Part shown: piece after piece, positions 24,597 to 44,369 of the stretch
Position numbering within the stretch: the stretch's first letter is position 1
Layout: every line of letters begins with the position of its first letter
Assembly: GCA_943735955.1 (NCBI GenBank)
Contig: OX030956.1
Coordinates: forward strand, 7,667,145-7,731,144
DNA: 64,000 nt
DNA from: Piscicola geometra
Taxonomy: Eukaryota; Annelida; Clitellata; Hirudinida; Piscicolidae
Direction: 5' to 3'
Program-made: the position numbers and the translations under genes
Notes under the pieces: model-generated
What the model saw: the letters and a program-made list of their open reading frames with translations, nothing else
Database searches by the model: none
What the model was told of the DNA's origin: nothing

Positions 24597-27298
24597 GTAA
24601 AGAGATATAAGACTGACATTATTATTTTTTATGTTCGTATTAGACTCTTCATATATTAAATTGTTACTTTTATCAAGAAGAACTTTTCAAAAATAAAATA
24701 AAGATTTTTATCTATTGTCTATAGGATTTAAATGTTTTCACTTTGAATTCAAAACATGAAAAATAAAGAATACTTAAAATTCACAGGTTATTGCGAAAGG
24801 TAAAAATTATTCAGAACTGCATATAGTTAAAAGATTTGTTTTCAATTCATAAATATTTTAAAGATTTTCTTTTTAATAAACACTTTTATTATTGTTTTTT
24901 AATAATGTAAATAAAAGATTTAGTTTATGTGTGGAACCTAAGGATTATTATTGAAATTAGAATAAAAACCAATTTAAAAATCTTAAAAAATTAATTAACT
25001 AATAAAAACATAAAAAACTCATTTATGTTTCTAAATAAACCTTTTTAACGTGATAAGACATAACTTATGATTCCTAAGTAGGCCCACATGCCTTGAACGA
25101 TCCACCAAACAGTCCAATTTGAATCTTACAGGAAAAGAATCATTGAAGGATCATTGCTTCTGTTCTAGAAAAGCTCGACCACTCGTAACTGATATTCTCG
25201 AGCTTGTTTATCCCTGAGCTCTCGATCTTTTACGAAAGCGTATTTTAAAATTCCAAATTTTAGAATTTTTTACATTTTTTACATAAAATTGATTATCTTT
25301 ATTTATATAATATTAATATGATATCTAATGAATTAATAAAAATAAAAGTTTATTTTAAATTTAAATTTTCACTTATTAAATAATTGGAAAACAATTTAAA
25401 AGCAGGAAACCATACTACATTAGGATTATGAACTACTATATAATTTATATTTCATAGAGAATCTTTTCATCCTCTATGATTTACTTTCAAAAAAATTACT
25501 CAAAAAAAAGAAGAATATTATTACAATACAATTTGCACTAAATTACTAAATCAGTTTTTACAATAAGGGAGCTCAGACACGTATAAATTCGATAAATTTA
25601 CTCTGAAAACGGCATTACATCAAATTCAAAGACGTTAAAAGATTTTCGGTGATTGGCTTATTAGGGATAACTAAGACCCATGGGTTTTATTCCAGTATTT
25701 TTAGGATTCTTGAGTCTTAATAGTGTAATTTTGTCATTTAGAAACGTACATTTTTTCGTTAAATGTTGGAAAATTTATCTCCAATTAGTTTTTACGGTTG
25801 ATTTCAAGAACACGTCTCTCATTTCTAAAAAGATAATAAAATGATCAAATAAGTTTTTAACATATTAGTATTTAAAAACGTACAATTGTCGAATCATTGT
25901 CATGAAAGAGATTCAAAAACTTCAAAAGTTTATTTCAATTTTCTAGTTCAGTTTTGATTTAAACTTTCATTTAATTTTTTTTTCCGTTTCAGTTTTGATT
26001 TAAACTTTCTTTTAATTTTTTTTCAGTTTCAGTTTTAATTTAAAAGCGTACAATTAGATTCTATAAAAAATTAAAATTGTTTTTTTTACACATGCAATCT
26101 TTGCATCAGTAGATAAAAGTTCGCGCGTCAATTCCGTCTCTGCTGAACAGTCATGGCGAAAAACCCTCACACTTGTCTGTCAACTAACCGACGAATTTAA
26201 AAAATTGTCGGTTAATTGTGGCCTTTATCGGTGCAAGTTTGTTGAGTTTAGTTATTTAAAGTTCGATCAGTGTTTTTCTACAACTCGGAGCAAGAATTGT
26301 TTTTGATGTTTTTGGATAAACCATTGAACGCCTGTATTAAAACGACTTCCCGCTCAGCTGCATCGTCACCACTTTTAATATATATAAGTTAAACTTGTCC
26401 AATAAAATAAAATTATTGCCACCCACTTCAACAGTTCTGGCTACGGGCCTGTCTACATTAAGCCTGTGAGATCTTATCAGTGATCTATGGAAGCAAAAAG
26501 TCGCTATTATCTTTTTTATATTCTTTTTTTGTATATTTACTATTCATCAATATGAAAAATAATTTTTTAAACAATTGTAACAACTTTTTGTTGGCTTTTC
26601 TTCATAACTTTCTCAAATTTCACGAAAATAAATAAGATAGAAATTATGCATGAAGCAGTTTCGGTTTACATTGAAATGAAAATATAAAAATGAGTAATTT
26701 TTAAAATGGGAAAAAAGTTATTGCCAAATAAAATCCATCGAGAGGATAGATAACACGTGCTGATATTGTTACCAAGCGTATTCGTCAACTCAGTACAAAA
26801 GTATTTTGAAAAACAATTTTGTGATGCCAAGGCAGTTTTGTCAAATGGACCAACTCTAACGGAGATGTTTTTCAAAAGAAATTGCTCACTTTTTAAAATT
26901 AAAAATATTCAGAAACATTCGTAGGGAAGTCCCTGAATTAGTGAAGGGTTCCATGACGTTTCAAATCAGGAATAAAGATTGCTCAACTTCCGGTAAAATA
27001 GGTTTTTAGTGTCGGAAACTAGTTTTTTTATTATTCACTTTTTTTTAAATTTTTTAAATGATTTATGAATTTCATGATTTTAATGTTTTAGGAACACTTA
27101 ATTATTATATGATGGAGAATATGAATTTTCGATTTAATTACTAGTTTATGAAACATTTTCTTGAGACGGTATGAACACATAATTATTTTTAATTAAACTT
27201 TTTAAATTCATCCATGAGTGAATTCCTAGCAAAATTCGTTTTGGAACCATTGCTCAATTTATTTCAAAGACCTTACAAATATGATAAAAACCCTCATA
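24597..27298. other. AT-rich intergenic DNA, no gene recognised
   Basis: A direct tandem duplication of about 48 bp (units starting CAGTTTTGATTTAAACTTTC) lies at about 25945-26050. A TATATATAAG motif followed by AATAAAATAAAA near 26380-26415 could be part of an old LTR or promoter, but nothing else supports it. No exon was found. Confidence 0.45.
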
Positions 27299-27300
27299 TA

Positions 27301-28798
27301 AGGGTTAATCCAGAATCGATAACATACTTACGATTTTCCGTGTCTTACTTGTTTTTCAAAAGAATGGAAAATCGTATCAAAGACTGGATGCATTTTTTTA
27401 AAGAAAAGGAATATTAAAAAATTATCCATGTAAAATTTTTATAATAAATATTACTATATTATACTTTCTAGCTATTCAAAAGTTAAAAAATAGACTAAAA
27501 ACGCATGTCTTAAATTTGCTAACAGATCTTTAAAATTAAATATTTAAGTTTATGTATTAGTTAGTTCTATCCGGTTTGATTTATTCAGTCGTAGGCTAAT
27601 TTAAAGACGTGGTTTTGCTTCTCTCAACTTTAAAAAACATTATTCTATATCTGCTTTCGGCTATTTTGTTATTTTTCACAATTTCTCACTTCTGATTCTA
27701 GCGTTATTTTTCCCTCTGATCATTGTGATTTATCAAGAAACAGGCGAGTAATAAATATCTAATTTTTATTATTATTATTATAGTTCATGGGTATAGGAAG
27801 GCAAATTTATAATATCAGGCTCTTATGTTTCTTTTTTATAGAACAATATCAACATATCCTATCATGCATACCATGACGTTAGCACAAAATTCCCCGACAC
27901 TCATTATACTAGTATTAGGTGTCACGACTTTACAGTATATTTTAAAGTTGTTTCATATTATTCATTGAATAAGGCAATGTTTGAAAAATATTTTGATATA
28001 AGCTTCGTCTAATAATATTTTTAATGAAGCTTTTCAATTAAGGAAATAAGATCAATTTTCCCGATACTGATAGTGAGAATGGGGACATGAATACATTATT
28101 ATGAACTTCTTGATAATATAGCTTTGTTCCAATACTATTTTCTTTTTTAGATGGCGCCAATTGACCAAAAAAAAGAAACCGAGAGGCTTCTCAACGTTAT
28201 CGAGAAAAAATGAAAACCGAAAACAGAGAAATATACAATGATAGTGAGATATGATAATGATAATGATAGTGTATTAATGCACTATCATGACTTGCTTGTT
28301 AATATAGATTTTTCTACAATACTGGGTTCTTTTAAAATAATTGAAGTTTTAACTTTGGAAAGTAATTGAATATTAATTAAATTATTTTTAAAAACCATTT
28401 CATGAAGTGAAAATAGCTATTTTAGTGAAAAATAATAAGTTACAGAGATTTAAATAGCCGTCATTACGGGCGCCATTTTAAAAAGTTGATTTTAAATTTC
28501 TAATTTACGCAGCATATAGTAACAATTGTGTGAAAAAAGAAGGAAAAAAGAAAACTAAACAAAAATTGAGTTCAGAAATTTTATCTTGTTTTTTAGATGA
28601 GGTTTTATGGCTGTCAGTGTTCACTGATAATCTGAAAAACTATTTTCTCAATTAAAAAAGATTAATGCAATTATTGTGTTTGAAATTATTTTTATACTCT
28701 ATAATACATACATGAGTATACATAAAGCAAGTTTTTTTGAAATTGAAAACCAAAATATAGAAAGACACAAAGTCTGTAGTCAAATTTGGATTAACCCA
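27301..28798 (-). mobile_element. TA-flanked DNA element, copy B (inverted)
   Basis: It starts AGGGTTAATCCAGAATCG and ends AAATTTGGATTAACCCA, with TA flanks (27299-27300 and 28799-28800). Its interior is the reverse complement of copy A (20678-21959) with about 200 bp of extra sequence. Shared landmarks are the GGCGCC(C)GTAATGACGG block and the GCAGCATATAGTAACAATTG block. Confidence 0.8.
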
Positions 28799-28922
28799 TA
28801 AAAAGATTGAAATGATTTGAATATAATGTTTAAAACAACTTATTTTTCTATTCTTTATAAATTATTCTAACTTTCTTCAAAAGTTTTGACTTTCTTTTTG
28901 TCTTTTTCAAGAATTTTACAAA

Positions 28923-29030
28923 AACTAGACAGTTTTTTCATCGTAAAATTAGTTTAAAACAATTGAAACCTAAATTAACTAGACAGTTTTTTCATCAAAA
29001 ATTAGTTTAAAACAATTGAAACCTGAATTC
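28923..29030. repeat. Tandem duplication of about 54 bp
   Basis: Two adjacent copies start ACTAGACAGTTTTTTCATC and run through TTAGTTTAAAACAATTGAAA. Confidence 0.85.
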
Positions 29031-29233
29031 AAAAAGTTTTTTCTCAAAATAATACTTGAGTTCAGTTTGGAGAGTTCCTTCGATAGTTAATTTAAATTAT
29101 AATTAGTCTTCAAATAGTTATTGAAGCAACTGCTTATGCATTTTCTTTTCCATGCCTCTGATCCTTCTTCAAAAGGGAAGCCTTTTTTTATCGATCTTGA
29201 TCCTCTTCATCATGTCTTAAGTTGAAGTTAGTA

Positions 29234-29239
29234 TTTATT
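29234..29239 (-). terminator. Candidate poly(A) signal for the glycosyltransferase-like gene
   Basis: AATAAA on the - strand about 170 nt past the stop codon, with an overlapping second copy at 29238-29243. Confidence 0.4.
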
Positions 29240-29406
29240 TATTTTTTAATTAGTAGTTTTTTCTATTCTAATTTTTTTATTTAAACTATTTTTCTCAGAG
29301 ATCTTGAAAACAATTCCTTATAATGCCATCTTGAAGTACTCGTTGTTTCATTGTTTGTCTTCCTCTAAGCGGATTGTTCTTCTGGCTTTTCATTTCTGGA
29401 AAGGGG

Positions 29407-31428
29407 TCATGAAGAGATGAGGTCTTTAAAAGCCAAGTGGTATTGCATGCAGAAGTTGAAAGAATCAGGCTTTTCAGAATACATGAGTTTTAAAATTCTT
29501 TTAATTTTTGAAAAGTTTTCGATTCTAAAGCCCATGTCAGGGAGGTGTATATCTATCTTATCTTCTATTTCAAGGCGACCTCTCAACCCGTTTTTGTCGA
29601 TGCGGTCAAGGTTGGTGTTTCTGGCAGTGTACTTGATGATGGATCGGTTTCTCTGATGAAGCCTTGCGATGGCCATGCTGACACTCAGCTGATCCATGTA
29701 CCAGCCGGCATTTTCCCCCTTCTTCACACTCCTCGCTGCCACTCCACCAAACTCTTTCAGCATGTAGAGCACCATTTCTTCGGACTTGCATGGAAACATG
29801 TTAAACTTGCTCATCACTCGAGCCCACATTGCAAGACTCATGCCTATGTTTGAGAGGGGCAGCATCTTGTAGACTTTTCCCTTGTGTCTGAAAGGCGGAC
29901 AGCATTCCGAGTTCAAGGAGAGAATGCTCTTTCCTGCAGTCAGTTCGTAAACCTCCTTGCTAAGAGGCCAAATGTCAGAGTCCGAAGTGACCAGGTACAC
30001 GCCACTTGCCGCTGCAAACTTCTTGAGCAGAATGTTCGCCACAAACAATCGACTAACCTTGGTGTGAGATTGTTTATTTACAATTATTAATATCATGTAT
30101 AAAAAATGTTAAGCTTTATTATAATGTATATGTCACGCATGGTAAAACCCCGATTTTCAATATTTTTCTTTTTACGAATTTTGTGAGTAGCGGAAGTATT
30201 TGACGGAGAATTTCCATATGCAGGAACTTTACAGCCTTCTTTGGCAGTACTCAAAAACCAATTCAATCTGTCAAACTTCTACGAAATACTTTCTACCTAC
30301 AGAGATTTTCATTGATAAAAAACCATTTTGAGTCAAGGCTGAAATGTCAATTAATGCCAGAAATATTTTAAACCTAGAAAGATTTTTGTTTCAGTGATGT
30401 AACAAGCGTTCCTTGACTTCTTAGTTCCTTCAAAACACGAGAAACTTTCCATTTTTCCACATTTAATCTTAAGACTTTTCTGTCTCTTAGTTTTGTTGGC
30501 CTTCGCAGGCAACTTGTCTATGAATCAGCAATGCCTACCAAGTCATATTCGTTCAACAGTTCTCATAGACAACTAGTTTGACACAAGTTTGTTTTTTATC
30601 GACTCATTTGAAAATAATTAGATATATTTTACTGTTAAATTTAATTGACTAATTGCAAACATACTTGACTGATCATCAAATCGTTCAGCTGACTCTCTGG
30701 CAAGAAGACCACCACGGCATCAAGACTTCTTAGTTGCTGAAGTACATGATTGAACAGAAGATCTCTGAACCAGTCTTCGCATGCGCCCACCACCACTACA
30801 ACACTCCCAAAGCCTATTCTCTGCCATGCAAGGGCTGTGAGAGGGAGGTAGAATGTAAAGGAGAGAGCATTTCGCGTATTCGATGTTGTTGAGAAAACTG
30901 CATAGCTTTTACTGCAAAAGGTTGAAAGATGACATTAGAAATTCTATTAAAAATCACTAAATGGTTCTTTATTAGATAACTAATAAATGGCTATAACAAT
31001 CATAGTATAATTGTCTTTAAAAACGGCTTCACTTGAGACTCAATTCTCCAATGATAACGTTGTTGTCTGCATCGTATGAGCATTCTGGATGTTTTCGAGA
31101 AGTCGTTTCTGCAAGATATCAAACCCCATGAAACTCTTTACAATGCTCTTCTTTATATTTAGAAGGATGGAAATATTATTTCTTTAAACTATTTTAACTT
31201 TACAATTTAGATTATACCTATTTTACGCGCTTCAAATGAGTCGGTTACTTTCCATGTGTATATTTGTTCCTCTCTCACGCCACTAAGAATTTCTGATTTT
31301 AAAGGTTTCTTTTCAGATTTATTTGGTTCAAAAATTCTCCATGGTAAAGTAAAATCTTTGAAATAAAGGGAGAAGGTGAAAACGCTAAATAGAAATAACA
31401 ATGTTATAATATTTTTACTTATTTTCAT
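29407..31428 (-). CDS. Predicted type II membrane glycosyltransferase-like protein, 4 exons
   Basis: Coding exons in transcript order are 31428-31218, 31108-31033, 30911-30665 and 30057-29407. Phases fit throughout and give 394 aa. The N-terminus is a short basic cytoplasmic piece plus a hydrophobic signal anchor (about residues 7-24, IITLLFLFSVFTFSLYF), the layout of Golgi type II enzymes. Exon 3 begins a Rossmann-like segment (KSYAVFSTTSNTRNALSF, then VVVVVG). Exon 4 carries SDSDIW at 203-208, a DxD motif that in GT-A fold enzymes binds metal and nucleotide sugar. I infer a Golgi sugar transferase; donor and acceptor are unknown and I cannot assign a named family. Donors are GTATAA, GTGAAG and GTATGT; acceptors are TGCAG, TGCAG and CCAAG. 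Confidence 0.75.
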
Positions 31429-32391
31429 TTAAAGTAATCCAAACACAAATACAGGTGGTAGGAATTTTGTGTAGCGTTTTATTAAATGTTTTCCTAAAAC
31501 GTTGTGATTTACACCATCTTTAACGAAATAGTTACTGGAAGAGTTTTTTTTAAAAAATGGACAAATTTCAAAGTCGGGTACAATGGAATAGTCGGATACT
31601 ATGGAATAGTCGGGTAATATGGGATACCAAGGTTTTGGCTAAGTTTATATTTGAAATCAGATAGAACAATTATGAGCTGCTCATAATCGACTTCAATGAT
31701 AAAATGGAGCAGCCTTAAGTATTTTTTTACAAACTACTTGTTTCGGACAAATGTTTTAAAATGAATGTTGTTTTTTTGCGACATATAAGGGTTTCTAGTA
31801 AAACTAAGCATTAAATTTTTTTTACCAAATGGTTCAAAAAATTTTGGATGGGTATACTCCGCTGCTCGCCATTGACCTATGTTTGGAGTTTAAAGGTTAA
31901 AGAGCTTTAAATTCAATGATCGAGAATAACTTATTTTTTAGTGTTGTCTGTTTTATCGCTAAAAACCTTTACAAATTCAAACTTTAGTGACAAGACAGAG
32001 CAAGCAATAGTAAACACTAATTCCATCTAAACAACATTATTTTATTTTTCAAACACGTCCAAAAATTGAAATTTAAAATTCAGTTTCTTTACTTTTAAGT
32101 ATATAATTAAATTTATATGCTTTAACGCTGAACTACATTTTAGAACTAAAGTGAATTGTATTTTTAGTAATTTCCTTTATAATAGATTAATGTAAGGTAT
32201 TAAACATTATTTGCTCCTTCCTGCTTCTCGAATGAAAACTTTTGTCTTTTTTTAGCTGTTTGAGTGTAAAGAAAATGATTATAGAACCATTGATTTTATA
32301 ATATTAAAAATATCTCAATTCATCCACCAATTATAGGAAAATAAATTCTCTACTGGCAACAAACAAAAGCGAAAAAGCTCTTATCCGTAGT
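31429..32391. other. Intergenic spacer between the GT-like gene and ZFR
   Basis: Three near copies of an AATGGAATAGTCGG-like motif lie at about 31565-31625. An AATAAA on the - strand at 32042-32047 is the nearest candidate poly(A) signal I see for ZFR, about 345 nt past its stop; this assignment is weak. No gene was found. Confidence 0.45.
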
Positions 32392-39502
<7,111 letters not shown>

Positions 39503-39759
39503 CTTAAAATACAAATAATGATGCCTCTGCTGTGACTAAACAAGATAACTGAAGATTTGCCTTTTAATTAAAATGAATTTTAATTAAAATGAATTTTAAT
39601 TAAAATGAATTTTAATTAAAATGAAATTTTAAACATTTCACAAATTTCAAATTATTGATAAACAATAATAAAATTTAAGTATTTTTCTTTTTTACTGTCT
39701 TTCTAGACATAAGTTGTTTTTTCAATATTTTTGCTTGTCATAAAGAATCTTTATTAAAG
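39503..39759. promoter_or_regulatory. Shared head-to-head promoter region of ZFR and POMP
   Basis: The ZFR start codon (39502, - strand) and the inferred POMP start codon (39760, + strand) face away from each other across about 257 bp. The spacer must hold both 5' UTRs and core promoters. No TATA box is obvious for either. It contains the four-copy AT-rich repeat at 39562-39625. Confidence 0.7.
39562..39625. repeat. Four exact copies of a 16 bp unit containing TTTTAATTAAAA
   Basis: The unit TTTTAATTAAAATGAA occurs four times in a row. Each holds the perfect 12 bp palindrome TTTTAATTAAAA, which resembles homeodomain-type TAATTA sites. It sits between two divergent genes. Confidence 0.95.
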
Positions 39760-40151
39760 ATGGTTAGCTTTCTACTTCAGTACTTTCTAATTTTTTGTAA
39801 ATTTATTTTCAAATAAATTTAAAATTCATACTGGTTTATCTTTTCACAGAATACTTTTCCTCATTTGGTACCAGCGGTTGAACAGTTAAAGATCATTGAT
39901 CCTTCTCAGGACTTGGAAAAAATAAGCCACAGTTTTATGCTCTATGGGTATGTTACTCAGGGATAATGATATCTAGTTAAAATTATGGTCATTTTTATGG
40001 TTAAAACTTGAATTGGTTAAAATAATGCTTTTTTTAATTCACAGATTAAAATCTAAAAAAGATGAGCTACAAAGTAGTCATCCTCTTGAAGCCAGTGAAA
40101 AAAATGTAAATTTTAATTTTCATGTTTTTATAATATTTTTCTTGTAGTTTT

Positions 40152-40191
<40 letters not shown>

Positions 40192-40801
40192 TACTTTTCA
40201 ATATCAAGATTATTATATTCTTTCTACAGTACAGAGCAAACCTTGAGGAGCAAGACTTCAGCATGTTGAGGAACATACATGGACTGCATGCTCCCCTCAG
40301 GCTTCAGTTTGAACGAAAGATAGCCAGAAATGTTGTCATTTGTGACATTATTTTATGTGTTTTACTTTAATAGATTTAATTATTAGATTATACAACATAC
40401 ATTAATTATTCCCTCAATTGTTTTTTTCTTTTATAACATTATTTTCATGTTCTTCAGTGTGTTTCAATTTCATCAAAGGTTCAGCGCCTGCCTTGCCTGA
40501 CCTCTTCAAACCTTCTGCTGGAAAATCTCACTGGCAGGCTTGACATCATGGACTTCATGGATGTCTTCAATGGTTGCACCTTTTAGAATAATAATAATAA
40601 TAATAGTCATTTTACTGTTTATTAGTTCATTATTTTATTTATGCTTTTATTCCGATTCCTATCTCTAATGCTTAATTATTTATTTATTAATATTTAAGTG
40701 GGGAATAATTTTAATTATTTTTTTTTCTTTCAGACCCACACTCATCTCACACTTGTGGCAATCCACATATGTTGATGGAGAAGAGACTGGGAATCCTTTA
40801 A
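39760..40801 (+). CDS. POMP: Proteasome maturation protein, POMP/UMP1 orthologue, 6 exons
   Basis: Coding exons are 39760-39762 (ATG only, inferred), 39850-39947, 40045-40105, 40230-40331, 40479-40572 and 40734-40801. The last five are phase-consistent and give 140 residues; with the ATG the total is 141 aa, the usual POMP length. Landmarks are SSHPLEASEKN, MLRNIHGLHAPLRLQFE, VQRLPCLTSSNLLLENL and NPHMLMEKRLGIL, in the order of the UMP1 family (SHPLE.SEKN, LRNIQGL.APLKL, VQRLPFL.SSN, E..LG(L/I)L). The protein is a chaperone that helps 20S proteasome half-mers assemble and is then degraded as the first substrate. The intron after exon 4 has a weak donor (GTTGTC). It is divergent from ZFR. Confidence 0.9.
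40148..40187. repeat. (AT)n microsatellite in a POMP intron
   Basis: An AT dinucleotide run between the exons at 40045-40105 and 40230-40331. Confidence 0.95.
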
Positions 40802-40868
40802 AGCATTGAATGACACATTATGCTCTGTGGTGTTTTTGACTTGGTTGAAGTTTATATGGCGTTATTTT

Positions 40869-40874
40869 AATAAA
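40869..40874 (+). terminator. POMP poly(A) signal
   Basis: AATAAA lies 68 nt past the POMP stop codon, a normal spacing. Confidence 0.75.
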
Positions 40875-41083
40875 CCAGATTAAAATTCTGTTAAACATTT
40901 AGTTTTGTAATAATTTGTCGTACCACGGAAAAAGATGAATTTAAACCAAGATTTTATAGTTCTATTGAGTGTATGAGGACTCTAGGCTTGACCAATGCTT
41001 AATGATTCTGGGTTTCGGGGCAACCGATGCTCTAGTAAACTGTAGGCGCGATTAGAAACTTTGCAGCCCGAGTGGCCTAGAAG

Positions 41084-41900
41084 CATGGGCGGCGATCCTG
41101 GGGAAGCCCGGGTCCCTTTTTGGTAGTTAAGGGGTCTACTTCAATGGTTCGGACCCGAGGATCGCCGTCTTTGCTGAGTAGCAGTGTTATTTTCGTAACG
41201 AAAACGACAATTCTGAATAATCGTTCCACGAAAACGAAAATAAAAACTCAATTTATTTTCAAAACGAAAATAAAACCCATAATTATTTCCAAAACGAAAC
41301 TGAAATAAAAACTATAATTATTTTCAAAACGAAAATTAAACAAATTTCAAAGTATGCCATAGTATGGAAATTTATAATTTATATAAAAATAGATGTCTAT
41401 GTTATAGACATTATCTTTGGGCTTTATGGAAGTAGCGCCATTTATAAAACGTTATTTTATTACCGCTTCGCTTTGTCAATTAAATTATCACTTATTTTAA
41501 TCGTAAATTTGTTGTTATATTTTAAATATGTTATTACTCAATAATTTACGTACTCAATTCATATAATATTTCAATTCACTGTTAATTTTTGAAACTCATT
41601 TGTTGTTAATATACAGTTCTATTTTACTGTCTCATTTTATAATCAATTAATTTTTTTAGATATCAAAGTTGTAAATTAATATATTTTCAAAACTAAAATA
41701 AAAATAAAAACTTTAATTATTTTCAAATCGAAAATGAAAATAAAAACTTTAATTATTTTCAAAACGAAACGAAAATAAAAACTATAATTAATTCCAAAAC
41801 GAAACTGAAATAAAAACTATAATTATTTTATGAAACGAAAATAACACTGCTGAGTAGGACCCCCCCCCCCCCCAAGATTTGTATCAGATCGCTGCCCCTG
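41084..41900. mobile_element. hAT-like element with a second hAT element inside
   Basis: The left end CATGGGCGGCGATC and right end GATCGCTGCCCCTG are inverted repeats. Both flanks are CCTAGAAG (41076-41083 and 41901-41908), an exact 8 bp duplication. Without the inner element at 41182-41849 the body is about 140 bp and resembles the edges of the element at 23844-24220. Confidence 0.9.
41182..41849. mobile_element. Nested hAT-type MITE with AAAACGAAAATAAA arrays
   Basis: It begins CAGTGTTATTTTCG and ends CGAAAATAACACTG, flanked by exact 8 bp CTGAGTAG (41174-41181 and 41850-41857). Subterminal repeats of ACGAAAATAAAAACT run inward from both ends in opposite orientation. No coding capacity. Confidence 0.92.
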
Positions 41901-41908
41901 CCTAGAAG

Positions 41909-43448
41909 CCTTTTCGGGATATACGTTCTATAATTATTCAGTTTTAAATATTGGTTTTTTAAACTTAGTTAATTAAATTGTACTTTTTATTTAATTTTTT
42001 AAATAAAAAAAGTTAAACTTTCATTTAATTACAATTTGAATTTTATTTAAAAGCTAGAACCTTAAATAAAAGCAATTTATTGTGCTGATTGCACATATTA
42101 ACGAAATTCGCCACTTTTAGCTCATTTGCATATCGTTCGTGGCGGTTGCTAATAATAGGGGCTAATACGCCACCATAATGATACAAAGCAGAACATGTCA
42201 TTCGAAGCTTCAGTATTACAGGTTAATGGTTCACTACATTGACACGATCCACACACATATTTATGGTTCTAGTTAAGAGAAATATTCTCAAAAAGAGCAT
42301 GCAAGTTTGAAGATTGAACAGATTTTAAGATTGGACGAACCTTCGATATGTTTGCCACCACCAAGAGTTACGTAGTTATCATGACTGTTATCGGAGCTTA
42401 TTTATATTTGATCTATAGACTATACACTATTATAGTTTATTATACTATTATTATAAATTCAAACTTTGTTTTTCAAAATAAAATAATTCATTAATTTAAC
42501 TCTAATCTTAATCCTAACTCTGACCCAAACTGAAGTCCTTTTTCAACCCTAGCTCTAATCGGCCTCCTGGAGAAAAAGCCTCTAGAAATCAATTAATAAA
42601 TCAATTAAAACTATTTATATAGCGCTTTTATAATTGTGTTAAATTAAACCGCTTTTTGGATTCCCCGCAAGTATATCAATTTATTACATAAAACACAATC
42701 AACCTCAATAATCCAACCTCGCCCACATCACCACGATCAGCATTGCCACAGAATCATTGTTTTCACTTCAACCATCACCACAGCACCACAACACAGCTCT
42801 TCAACTAACACCAAAAGCACCACCATTCGATCAGAAACGATCAGAATATGGCTAGTAAAGCTTTCTGCAGCAAGTGATTATAGCTTCGAACAATATTTCA
42901 TTTCAAAGCTTAGAGAAACGTTAAAATAAATATTAACTATACGAGACTATGTGAATGTAACGAGAAAAAAGTTTTCATCAAATGACTTCAACGAATCCAC
43001 CAAAGAAAAAAGTATTTATTCAGCTCGTTTATGTTTTTATAAAAAATTCAAAATCTTGAAGTTTTAAAAACAAATACTTTAAAATGAATGCCGAAGTATT
43101 TTATAAATTGTTTAAAACACTGGTATAAACGCCGGAAAGATTAATGAAATGGTGAAAGAGAAGTATTGAGTTTCAGAGGACTGGGGTCCAGAGTTCAGCA
43201 GCTCGATGTTTCGGAACATATTCGAAAGACTATGAATAATGAAGTCATTGATTGGTTAGAAAGTGTATATGTATAATATACAGTGATGGGCAACTAACTA
43301 AATATTTTTAGTTAAACTATAATTATTATTCAACTAAATATAAGTAGTTTAATTAATAGATATAAACTTATTTTTGAGAATAGTTAACTATGAAAAAGGA
43401 GAGTGTAGTGGGATGGTGAGAACAGAAAATATTGTAACTTGAGAGTGT
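41909..43448. other. Intergenic DNA, no gene recognised
   Basis: A likely LINE/SINE 3' tail on the - strand (TTTATATAGCGCTTTTATAA with ATCAATTAA repeats) lies at about 42590-42650. An imperfect AACTA/TAGTT-rich patch lies at 43290-43390. No exon was found. Confidence 0.45.
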
Positions 43449-44360
43449 TTATAGTAGCAGTAGTAATAGTGGAGAGATGGTGGTTATAGCCGGCGTGGTG
43501 GTCGAAGTAGTTGTAGTTATATAAAGGGTGGCAAAGATAATGGTTGTAGGTGTGAGTGTAGTAGTTGTAGTTATAAAAATGGTGGCAGAGGTGGCATAGT
43601 AGTAGTAGAGGGGATGGAAACTACAGAGGGGGGTGGAGGTTGGCTGGCATGGCATCTCTCTGCAGTTATTTATGACTTAGCAATTGCTTTCTTCAAGCCC
43701 CGTCATAAAGTACATCGAACAACAGCAATAATTATAATATTTTATAATAACATAAAAAATATATAAATAATAATAACAGCCTTAGTGATAAAGATACAAA
43801 TGGGAATAGATTCAATTATAAATAATGATAAGAACCTTGACAATGCCAATAAAAAAATGAAAGCAATTCTTGCAAGTGGGTGGTAGTGATGGGGATTTCA
43901 TGCCTTCAATAAAATTCTGCTATCGTTTTGATAAGAATGTGTGTGTGTGTGTGTTTGTTTGCATATGTGAAAGGGTGGAGAAAACTTGCGTGTTGGAAAC
44001 TGTAACAAAGAGAATGCATACTGGATAAAAGATAACTAAAAAATGAAAAGAAAAATGTTTAACGTAGCTTTAAATCTAGTTCAATGAATCTGATGCCTGA
44101 GAAGTGGATGTAGATTGAAAGTGGATTAAGTTGAAATATTTGAAGGATGAACAACTGTTCGCTTAATTGATGCATGCATGCCTAAGAAGGGTGAGAAGGA
44201 AAAATAAGCAATAGCAACAACAACAAAATTTAAAAAACAACAAAAACAAGCAACCGTGAACTATCATAAACATAGTGTATATGATGAGGTGTTTGCGACG
44301 TATGCATTGAGAGATGTTTACGTCGTTGGAGTTGCGCATAAGAACCATGGTTCTCAGAAT
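43449..44360. other. Simple-repeat-rich DNA, partial SINE body
   Basis: GTAGTAGTTGTAGTTAT-type imperfect repeats occupy 43450-43610, and a short GT run lies at 43938-43954. Near 44273-44305 the sequence TAGTGTATATGATGAGGTGTTT resembles the body of the SINE at 8118-8320. No gene is supported. Confidence 0.45.
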
Positions 44361-44369
44361 CATTGTAAC

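Noticed and set aside
26380..26460. Possible solo LTR (TATATATAAG followed by AATAAAATAAAA)
   Set aside because: No TG...CA ends, no target duplication and no second copy were found.
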